A DNA stretch of 5,487 nt from Rikenellaceae bacterium (GTDB lineage: Bacteria > Bacteroidota > Bacteroidia > Bacteroidales > Rikenellaceae), in NCBI GenBank assembly GCA_020859875.1, contig JAJBVJ010000211.1:2939-8425 (forward strand), in the 5' to 3' direction. How positions within the stretch are numbered: position 1 is the stretch's first letter; the number at the start of each line of letters is the position of its first letter. The translations under genes were made by a program, and so were the position numbers. Shown here in pieces: positions 1-5,487 of the stretch. The notes below the pieces were generated by a model. That model searched no databases. It was not told the DNA's origin and worked only from the letters and a program-made list of their open reading frames with translations.

Positions 1-1
1 C

Positions 2-1258
2 CTACTGCTTCCGGATTCGGGCAAGGTCGAGCCTCGAGCCGCCGGTGCGAAGGATGCGTATCTCGAGGCCGTCGCGGACTATAACTTCTCCCCGGGCCGG
101 AATTCCCTCGTAATAATAGATGATATATCCCGCAAGGGTCTCGTACTGATCGGATTCCGGAATCCCGAGGTCGTATTTCTCGTTGAGGTAATCCACTTCG
201 AGGCGGCAAGAGAGGATATACTCACCGGCAGCGGTGACCCTCTCCACCAGATCGGGCGAGTCGTGCTCGTCCTCGATCTCGCCGAATATCTCCTCGAGCA
301 CATCCTCCATCGACACCACCCCGGCCGTTCCGCCGTACTCGTCGATCACTACGGCTATGGCCCGCTTGTTCTTGATAAGTTTCGAGAGCAGCTTCTGGGC
401 GGAGAGGCTTTCGGGCACATAATCCACATCGAGCAGTATCTCCTGGATCGAGGAAGGCCGTGTAAAGAGGCTTTTCGTGTTGACGTACCCTATTATGTTG
501 TCTATGGTGCCGTCGTAGACAAATATGCGCGAATAGTTGGTCTCGATGAACCGTCGCGTGAGCTCCTCGACACTGCACAGTATATCCACCGCCTCGATGT
601 CGACGCGGGGCACCATACAGTCCCGCACCAGCAGGTCGGAAAAATCGAGAGCATTGCGGAAGAGCTTTATTTCGTTCTCTTCCGAATTGTCCTCCTCGCT
701 CTCACCGACCTGTTCGAGAAGGTGCTCCAAATCCACCCGGTCGAAACCCCTTATCGACTCCCCGGGCCGTACCTTGAGCCCCACCATTCGCAGTAGCAGC
801 TTCGAAAGCCACGTTGAGAACCGCGCGACGGGGTATAATACGATATAAAAAAGATAGACCGGCACGGCGAAGATCCGCAGGAAAAAGTTGGCGTTGTTGC
901 GGAACATGGCCTTGGGAAGGAATTCCGCCGTGAATATAATGACTATGGTGGAAATGACCGTTTCGAGTATAACCGACCCCTGTCCTGTCTGCAGGCCGTA
1001 ACGCCGGGCCAGTGCATTGAGCAGAGCCGACATCGACATCGAGTAAATAACCAGGGCGACGTTATTGCCAACCAGGATGGTGGTTATATACTGGCCCGGG
1101 TCTTTCAGAAAGACATCGACGATGTAATTGTAGGTGCGGTTTTTCTTCTTCTCGATCTCCAACTTGAGTTTGTTGGATGAGACGAAGGCTATCTCCATCC
1201 CCGAAAAGAAGGCGGAGAATACAAGGGTGGTGATGATTATGATTGCAGCGGAGACCAT
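2..1258 (-). CDS. CNNM/CorC (HlyC) family membrane protein with paired CBS domains
   Basis: Complete 418-residue inner-membrane protein of the CNNM/CorC family, often annotated as 'hemolysin family protein'; characterised members move or sense Mg2+ or Co2+. The N-terminal transmembrane domain (about residues 1-160) has hydrophobic segments near 3-20, 58-80, 98-118 and 125-148. It carries the family signatures SGMEIA (19-24), GNN (64-66) and E-F-L-P-K (112-116), which contribute to the ion site in studied homologues. A CBS pair follows (about 208-330), opening with MVPR (215-218) and containing the typical DEYGGTAGVVSMED (306-319) and GEIEDEHD (326-333). A CorC_HlyC C-terminal domain fills about 340-415. 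Length is normal and all signatures are intact. The ATG lies 2 bases after the lptC stop, so the two are probably co-transcribed. The gliding paralogue GldE is the alternative name, but nothing here supports a gliding role. Family assignment is firm; the transported ion is unknown. Confidence 0.95.
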   Translation of the reverse strand: MVSAAIIIITTLVFSAFFSGMEIAFVSSNKLKLEIEKKKNRTYNYIVDVFLKDPGQYITTILVGNNVALVIYSMSMSALLNALARRYGLQTGQGSVILETVISTIVIIFTAEFLPKAMFRNNANFFLRIFAVPVYLFYIVLYPVARFSTWLSKLLLRMVGLKVRPGESIRGFDRVDLEHLLEQVGESEEDNSEENEIKLFRNALDFSDLLVRDCMVPRVDIEAVDILCSVEELTRRFIETNYSRIFVYDGTIDNIIGYVNTKSLFTRPSSIQEILLDVDYVPESLSAQKLLSKLIKNKRAIAVVIDEYGGTAGVVSMEDVLEEIFGEIEDEHDSPDLVERVTAAGEYILSCRLEVDYLNEKYDLGIPESDQYETLAGYIIYYYEGIPARGEVIVRDGLEIRILRTGGSRLDLARIRKQ

Positions 1259-1260
1259 CT

Positions 1261-2067
1261 CTATTCTCCCCCGGTTTGTTCTACCGGCTCCCGCCGTGCC
1301 GGCTCCATCGGGATCCGCTCCCGCCTTAAGGGCCGCTCGTTCTCCCTCACGGCCGCCGCCTCGGGTTCGGCTCGGGGCGTAGGATCAGGTTCCGGCAGGG
1401 GCGCGGCGGCCGGCGCGGCAGCCGGAGCATTATCCTCCGCCGTTGCGGTTTCCACGGAGCCTGCATCCTCAGTCGCTCCGGCTCCCGGAGTCTTGGTCGC
1501 CTCGACGTCTACGTCTACTGTTCCGCGCGGACGGCGGAACTCCCAGTCCCGGAACTGCTCGTCCGACTCGAAACCGACCCCGATGATAACGTCGCTGCCC
1601 TGGGTGATCTTGGTGTCGATATTAGAATATATCCTGCCCGTGCGCTGGTTCCAGAAAAGCTGCTGAGTCTCCAGCACATGCCCTTTGGCGTTGGTGGCCA
1701 CTACGTTGCCTTTGGCTTCCCATAACTGTTGGTTCATAAACTCGATGGCATAGTCGGCCACGAGCGTAGATTCAACCTCGCCCGTCTCGGCGCTGTAAGT
1801 GGTTATATCGATCCCCTTTCGGAACTCGCGGTAAGGCTCCCGGGCATATTCGTAAACCTCCATCAGCGGGGTTTCGAAGCGGTTGCCGAGTTTCCCGTTC
1901 TCGCTCTCTATCCTCACCAGGTTGAAAGCCTCCTGGGTCATCAACCCCTCGTTGGTCTCCTGGTCGTCTGCCGGGGCGCTCCTGCACGCAAAGATGCAGA
2001 AGGCACTCCCTGCAACAAGGAGTGCCGACCGTAAGTATCTTTGTATCTGTCTGTATTTGCTTTCCAT
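1261..2067 (-). CDS. lptC: LptC, LPS export periplasmic lipoprotein
   Basis: LptC belongs to the Lpt bridge that carries lipopolysaccharide from the LptB2FG ABC transporter in the inner membrane across the periplasm through LptA-type beta-jellyroll domains. The protein has 268 residues. Residues 12-27 are hydrophobic and end in a lipobox-like IFAC with Cys28; Phe at -2 is atypical, so a plain membrane anchor is possible. The LptC domain (about 44-183) shows the usual Bacteroidota pattern: VYEYAREPYREF (71-82), ADYAIEF (104-110), LWEAKGNVVATN (115-126), FWNQRTGRIYS (138-148) and GVGFESDEQFRDW (163-175). About 85 further residues form a Pro/Ala/Glu/Arg-rich tail that the family normally lacks. 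The start chosen is the ATG at 2067; the TTG directly before it is less likely. There is no Shine-Dalgarno site in the 44-base gap after the TPR gene. The downstream CNNM gene starts 2 bases after the stop. Confidence 0.92.
   Translation of the reverse strand: MESKYRQIQRYLRSALLVAGSAFCIFACRSAPADDQETNEGLMTQEAFNLVRIESENGKLGNRFETPLMEVYEYAREPYREFRKGIDITTYSAETGEVESTLVADYAIEFMNQQLWEAKGNVVATNAKGHVLETQQLFWNQRTGRIYSNIDTKITQGSDVIIGVGFESDEQFRDWEFRRPRGTVDVDVEATKTPGAGATEDAGSVETATAEDNAPAAAPAAAPLPEPDPTPRAEPEAAAVRENERPLRRERIPMEPARREPVEQTGGE
1266..1272 (-). promoter_or_regulatory. Shine-Dalgarno-like site for the CNNM gene
   Basis: On the minus strand GGGGGAG ends 7 bases before the ATG at 1258. It lies within the last codons of lptC (Thr-Gly-Gly-Glu) and so could support re-initiation by ribosomes finishing lptC. 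Bacteroidota generally rely little on Shine-Dalgarno pairing, so the match may be incidental to the glycine codons. Confidence 0.4.
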
Positions 2068-2111
2068 CAAGCGAACCCGACGCTGCCTTTACCGGGACTG
2101 TGACCGAAACC

Positions 2112-3437
2112 TTATCGGCTGAACCGCACGGTGGTCGTCCCGCTGACCCATCCGCAATTCACCGTATAGGACTGTCCGCTCGAGAGGCCACGGAAGAAAC
2201 CCTCCTCCTGGCTCGGGAAGCTGGCCCTGTAACGTGCGAGCATCGAGTCTATATCGCCCACGGTGTTGTCGTTGCCCAGAAGAGACTTGGCCCTCGATAG
2301 GGTATCGTAAACGATCCAGAATGCTGCCTGGCGATCGAAATCGCGGCACTGATTGGCACCCACGGCATAGGCCTGCGCCAGGAAGAAGTATGCCAGACCG
2401 CTCTCCGGGTTGATATCGATGGCCTGGCGGGCGAAGGATGCCGCGGTGCGGGCGTTACCGTCGCTGAGCTCGGAGCCCGATATGCGGATTGCAAGGTTGA
2501 GCTTGTTCTCCGGATCGGTCTCGTTGGCGATCGCGGCATTGAGGTATTCGAGCGACCGGGCACTCTGGCCCTTTTTGTCGTAGTAATCGGCAAGGTTGAT
2601 CGCCAGGGCGGCTGTAGGTTTCACGGCGTAGAGCCGATCGCCCACTTCTCCGAAGAAGTCGCTGTCGCACTTGTTGCGGGCCAAGAGGCCGACCGTCTTT
2701 TCCATCAGTTCCACGTCGTCGGGGTTGTTTTGAAGCCTGTCGGCATATACCGATTCGATGGTTGCGCAGTCGGGAAGCACCGAGATCAAAAGGGCCTCCA
2801 GCGTATTCTTATGGCTTCCCCCCTGGTTGGCCGGAAGGCTGAGCACGGCGTCCAGCTTGTCGTAAGCGGCCATGTAGTCGTCCGTCTCCACAAGGTCGAC
2901 CTTGTAGTCGTTGGTAAGTTCGTTGAAATAGCGGATCAGAAAGTCGGGCTCGCCGCCGTCGCCGGCCGCATCTACGGCCTGGCTGTAATAACGGATCACG
3001 TTATCCCTGTCCATGGGGCGGTAGATCGCGTAGTCGTCCGCCTTGAGCGAGAGGATATAGGCAGTTCCGCGTTCGGCATCGTCTCCGAAATGCTGCGCCC
3101 GAAGATCGTACAGCTCCATGAGCTTCTCCACGTGCGCATTCTTGTCGGCTACGGAAGTGGCTTTCAGTATCCTGTCCTTGTAAATATTGGCACCGTAGAT
3201 ATATAGGTTCTGCGTGCCGGCCGGGGCGCCTTCGATAAGCTCTTCCAGAAGCTCGAGGGCCTGGTCGTAATCCTTATTGTTGTAGGCGTCCTTGTAAAAA
3301 TTCCATTTCTTTACATTCTCCGTCTGTTCCTCCGAAGTGGCTCCCCACTTCACACCGAAATCCTGCTGCCCGTATACTGCCACGGTTAAGGCCGATAGGG
3401 CGAGCGTAAGTGTTAATTTTTTTACAATATTCATCAT
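2112..3437 (-). CDS. Secreted TPR-repeat protein, function unknown
   Basis: Complete 441-residue protein with an N-terminal signal peptide: lysines at 6-7, hydrophobic core 8-21 and a likely cut after VYG (21-23) before QQ. It is expected in the periplasm or on a membrane face. The body is helical and resembles degenerate tetratricopeptide repeats: about 43-72 (WNFYKDAYNNKDYDQALELL), 276-306 (LADYYDKKGQ...EYLNAAI), 312-345 and 349-386. TPRs usually mediate protein-protein contacts; no catalytic motif is visible. The last 21 residues leave the helical pattern for a short beta-like end, SYTVNCGW then TTTVRFSR, which I recall as typical of Bacteroidales relatives. The gene begins with two ATG codons (3437 and 3434) in an A/T-rich context without a Shine-Dalgarno site. 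A consensus promoter precedes it, so it probably heads the unit with lptC and the CNNM gene. A role in envelope or LPS assembly is inferred from position only. Confidence 0.88.
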   Translation of the reverse strand: MMNIVKKLTLTLALSALTVAVYGQQDFGVKWGATSEEQTENVKKWNFYKDAYNNKDYDQALELLEELIEGAPAGTQNLYIYGANIYKDRILKATSVADKNAHVEKLMELYDLRAQHFGDDAERGTAYILSLKADDYAIYRPMDRDNVIRYYSQAVDAAGDGGEPDFLIRYFNELTNDYKVDLVETDDYMAAYDKLDAVLSLPANQGGSHKNTLEALLISVLPDCATIESVYADRLQNNPDDVELMEKTVGLLARNKCDSDFFGEVGDRLYAVKPTAALAINLADYYDKKGQSARSLEYLNAAIANETDPENKLNLAIRISGSELSDGNARTAASFARQAIDINPESGLAYFFLAQAYAVGANQCRDFDRQAAFWIVYDTLSRAKSLLGNDNTVGDIDSMLARYRASFPSQEEGFFRGLSSGQSYTVNCGWVSGTTTVRFSR

Positions 3438-3485
3438 TTCAGAGCAATGTTTTTCCTTAGCGATTCAAACTTTAGGCCATCCGGA

Positions 3486-3517
3486 CAAATTTACGAAAAT
3501 CCGCGATACCGCGCAAA
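3486..3517 (-). promoter_or_regulatory. Bacteroidota-type promoter for TPR-lptC-CNNM unit
   Basis: In the 82-base gap between the barrel gene and the TPR gene, the minus strand has TTTG (3517-3514), a 20-base spacer, then TAAATTTG (3493-3486). This matches the known Bacteroidota sigma-ABfr promoter, TTTG at -33 and TAnnTTTG at -7, at every specified base and with usual spacing. Transcription should begin near 3478-3482, giving a leader of roughly 41-45 bases before the ATG at 3437. The -33 box begins only 3 bases past the barrel gene stop codon. No operator or riboswitch is evident in the leader. Confidence 0.75.
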
Positions 3518-3519
3518 TT

Positions 3520-4839
3520 CTAATCATATTTCTGTTTGTAGAACCAGTAGTCGTCGCCGAACAGCATCAGGCCGATCGAAAACTTGAAATAATTGGCCTT
3601 TATCATATTGTTGCTTGTCTTTCCTTTCTGCCCGTATTCGAGCCCGAGGTTGAGCTTGGACGGTATACCGATCCTCACCGGAAAACCCATCCCGACGGTC
3701 ACCGCTTTGGTGTCGACCGTGTTGCCGTGATAGGTCATATAGTCCTGTTCGTAGCGCATACCGACGCGGTAGCTCACCCGGCGCATATACCTGCGGTAGT
3801 CCATACGGTTGGGGGTGATTTCGAAGCCGGCGCTCACCGTATTGGTATTGCGGTAGCGTACATAACCGCCCGAGGAGATGGCATGTGCCCGCCCGCGATT
3901 GCGGCTTCCCCAGTCGGCAAAGGTGTAATCCAACCCGGCGCCGATCATTCCCGTCTGGTAAAAAACCCCTGCCGCATACTTGTTGCCGATGGCCAGGTCG
4001 GAAGTGCGGAAGGCGAGGAATGTGGTGTCGGAGCCGTAATAGTCCGAGGGTACGTACTGCGAGTAGGTCGACTTGAGGTTGCCCCCCATTTGGTAGGTGG
4101 CCCCCAGGGTTAGGATCCGGTTCTGGTTCGAAATGGCATTATACTGCATCCCGGCCATCATCATAAAGCGCGACACCTTTTCGCTCATGTGGGCCTGGGT
4201 GTCGGCATATCCGCCGCCGCCCACTATACTTGTGATGGTAATATTTTGCTGGCGGTCTATGTAGCCGTGGTAATAGATCGCATCGACCCCGATCGAGAAG
4301 TTTTTGAACAGCTGATAGCCCAGCCCCATCTTGAACTGGTTGATGTCTCCCGAACCCGAATATTTCATCACGGCATCACCGATGCCGCCCACGATTGCGT
4401 CGTCTTCGATACGCGACTCCATCCGGTAACCCACGCTGCTGTACGGGGTGAGCGAGAAGCCGAAACCGAGGTTCTTGGCAATGGGGAAACTCAATCCTAT
4501 GTCGCGGATATTGAACGTATTATAGCTGGTCTTCCTCTGTGCATCGCTGAGGTAAAAATTCTGCCCTTCGAGCTCGATATTGAAAACGAAGGCGTTGCGC
4601 GGGATAGCGCTGTAAGATGCGGGATTGAGGTAGTTGAAAGTTATATTGGCCCCGTCGCGGTAAGCGACCCCGACTCCTCCCATACCGCGCAGGTTACCCG
4701 TACCCTGGGTCGACAGCGACCCTACCCCGTAGAGCGTATAGGGTGAAAAGGTATTGATACTGCTGTTTTGTGCTGTGAGCGTTAGCGGAAGCGCGAGGGC
4801 GCCTGCGGCGGCATAGATTACTGCTTTTCTAATCTGCAT
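3520..4839 (-). CDS. Outer-membrane beta-barrel protein, FadL/OmpP1/PorV-like
   Basis: Complete 439-residue predicted outer-membrane protein of unknown substrate. A signal peptide covers about residues 1-23 (hydrophobic 7-21, cut after LTA before QN). The start of the mature protein, with GNLRGMGGVGVAYRDG (48-63) and NPASY (72-76), resembles the N-terminus of FadL/OmpP1 and PorV-type barrels, where a 'GMGGAGVA...D...NPA' pattern is usual. The rest is a run of short alternating, aromatic- and glycine-rich strands (for example 123-130, 167-175, 179-190, 243-252, 298-306, 355-363, 379-391, 395-402). It ends with FKFSIGLMLFGDDYWFYKQKYD-like sequence (418-439), a final aromatic strand followed by the basic K-Y-D end common in Bacteroidota barrels. 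It overlaps coaX by 11 bases. GGAG stands 4 bases before the ATG but also encodes the coaX C-terminus. Transport of a hydrophobic compound, or a structural role, are both possible; nothing ties it to type IX secretion. Confidence 0.85.
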   Translation of the reverse strand: MQIRKAVIYAAAGALALPLTLTAQNSSINTFSPYTLYGVGSLSTQGTGNLRGMGGVGVAYRDGANITFNYLNPASYSAIPRNAFVFNIELEGQNFYLSDAQRKTSYNTFNIRDIGLSFPIAKNLGFGFSLTPYSSVGYRMESRIEDDAIVGGIGDAVMKYSGSGDINQFKMGLGYQLFKNFSIGVDAIYYHGYIDRQQNITITSIVGGGGYADTQAHMSEKVSRFMMMAGMQYNAISNQNRILTLGATYQMGGNLKSTYSQYVPSDYYGSDTTFLAFRTSDLAIGNKYAAGVFYQTGMIGAGLDYTFADWGSRNRGRAHAISSGGYVRYRNTNTVSAGFEITPNRMDYRRYMRRVSYRVGMRYEQDYMTYHGNTVDTKAVTVGMGFPVRIGIPSKLNLGLEYGQKGKTSNNMIKANYFKFSIGLMLFGDDYWFYKQKYD

Positions 4840-5487
4840 TATACTCCAAAATTCTGTTTAGGCCGTAAACCACAAGGTCATAGGTTGCAAATATCGCATT
4901 TTTTACTCTCTTGGCAAAGAAATCCGAATCGCCCCCCGTAAAAATAATCTTCAGCGGGTCGTACCTGCCGGCGAGCCGGGAGATGTAACCCTCTATCTCA
5001 TATACGATACCGTTTACAACACCGCTGCGAAGGGCGGTATCCGTCGAGGAGGCGATTTCCTCTGTCGCGCCCGCCTGCCCCACCAGCGGAAGGCGGCCGG
5101 TATACCGGTGAAGGGCACGAAGACGCATGGCGGCTCCCGGCGAAATGTTCCCCCCCAGGAACTCCCCGGCGGCGGTAACCACGTCGAACGTTATGGCAGT
5201 ACCCAGGTCGGCGATTAAAATATTGGAGGCGGGATATACGGCACTCGCGCCGACCGCCGCCGCCATTCGGTCGCATCCCAGGGTGAGTGGGGTACGATAG
5301 AGGTTTTTCAGCGGTACCGGAACCTCCGGCCCGAACCGTATATACCTGTCCACCCTGTTTTTAATGAATTCTTCTATTTCGGGAACATCACCGCGCGAAC
5401 TGACGAGGATGGCCGAGGAAACCTCCGGATAGCTTTCGAGTATGTCGCCGCCCCGACGGGCGCCGGTGCACTCGCCCTTGAATGTCT
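4829..5487 (-). CDS. coaX: Type III pantothenate kinase CoaX (5' end cut by window edge)
   Basis: CoaX phosphorylates pantothenate with ATP in the first step of coenzyme A synthesis, in the cytoplasm; type III enzymes need a monovalent cation and, unlike type I, are not inhibited by CoA. The reading frame stays open to the right edge, showing 218 residues; about 25 N-terminal residues, including the first phosphate-binding motif (DxGNT), lie beyond 5487. A GTG at 5353 is internal, since conserved sequence continues upstream of it. Counting from the edge, visible motifs are LGCDR (69-73) with the catalytic-type Asp of GxDR, DLGTA (93-97) of the ASKHA fold and cation site, GGNISPG (111-117), TDTALRSG (148-155) in the substrate-binding stretch, FTGGDS (182-187) and the ending ILEYN (212-216). 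Inferred full length of about 243 fits the family. The stop codon overlaps the start of the barrel gene by 11 bases. No truncation other than the window edge is seen. Confidence 0.95.
   Translation of the reverse strand, partial: TFKGECTGARRGGDILESYPEVSSAILVSSRGDVPEIEEFIKNRVDRYIRFGPEVPVPLKNLYRTPLTLGCDRMAAAVGASAVYPASNILIADLGTAITFDVVTAAGEFLGGNISPGAAMRLRALHRYTGRLPLVGQAGATEEIASSTDTALRSGVVNGIVYEIEGYISRLAGRYDPLKIIFTGGDSDFFAKRVKNAIFATYDLVVYGLNRILEYNAD
4888..4918 (-). promoter_or_regulatory. Candidate internal promoter for the barrel gene
   Basis: Inside the 3' end of coaX the minus strand has TTTG (4918-4915), a 19-base spacer and GATATTTG (4895-4888), which is one base off TAnnTTTG at the first position. 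The layout resembles the promoter at 3486-3517, and both leave exactly 48 bases between the -7 box and the next ATG (4839 and 3437). Because it lies in coding sequence and has one mismatch, chance is a real alternative. Confidence 0.35.

Noticed and set aside
263..796. Plus-strand open frame of 177 codons opposite the CNNM gene
   Set aside because: It is antisense to the highly conserved CBS and CorC domains and has no domain of its own.
1401..1428. GC-rich short repeats resembling a tandem repeat array
   Set aside because: They are alanine and proline codons in the low-complexity LptC tail; there is no regular unit or spacing.
2068..2070. TTG as the lptC start codon
   Set aside because: An ATG follows immediately and gives a normal signal sequence; TTG starts are rare.
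3501..3513. Possible terminator hairpin after the barrel gene (CGCG-GTAT-CGCG followed by GATTTT on the minus strand)
   Set aside because: The stem is only 4 pairs, the T-run is short, and it falls in the spacer of the consensus promoter.
3337..4113. Long open frame on the plus strand (258 codons) crossing the barrel gene and the TPR gene start
   Set aside because: It lies opposite two well-supported genes, crosses their promoter gap, and its translation shows no recognisable domain; it is a shadow of high-GC coding sequence.
4189..4746. Plus-strand open frame of 185 codons opposite the barrel gene
   Set aside because: It is antisense to the barrel coding sequence, with composition explained by the complementary codons and no recognisable family.
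4829..5353. coaX starting at the GTG at 5353
   Set aside because: The frame is open to the window edge, and the upstream residues fit the CoaX fold, so the GTG is an internal valine codon.

Overview
The window reads as an ordinary stretch of core chromosome from a Bacteroidota bacterium with roughly 50-60% GC. The gene order, the TTTG/TAnnTTTG-type promoter, the lipoprotein form of LptC and the ILEYN ending of the pantothenate kinase all point to the order Bacteroidales. The GC level and the proteins suggest an Alistipes-like member of the Rikenellaceae, but that genus-level guess is an inference without a database search.

Five protein genes, all on the minus strand, fill almost the whole window. 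In transcription order (right to left) they are: the 3' part of coaX, type III pantothenate kinase, cut by the right window edge; an uncharacterised FadL/OmpP1/PorV-like outer-membrane beta-barrel protein; a secreted TPR-repeat protein; lptC, the periplasmic lipoprotein of the LPS exporter; and a CNNM/CorC-type membrane protein with paired CBS domains, whose stop codon ends one base from the left edge. No RNA genes, mobile elements, CRISPR arrays or repeats of note were found.

Spacing suggests two transcription blocks. coaX and the barrel gene overlap by 11 bases. The barrel gene and the TPR gene are separated by 82 bases that contain a full match to the Bacteroidota housekeeping promoter, TTTG-N20-TAAATTTG. 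The TPR gene, lptC and the CNNM gene then follow with gaps of 44 and 2 bases. A weaker candidate promoter with the same layout lies inside the 3' end of coaX, ahead of the barrel gene. No gap exceeds 100 bases.

Functionally the window couples one coenzyme A synthesis gene to four cell-envelope genes: an outer-membrane barrel, a periplasmic TPR protein, an LPS-transport lipoprotein and an inner-membrane ion-transport-related protein. I see no convincing novel system. The points most worth following up are the two uncharacterised envelope proteins kept beside lptC, the long Pro/Ala/Arg-rich tail on LptC, and the two promoters with identical 48-base leaders.
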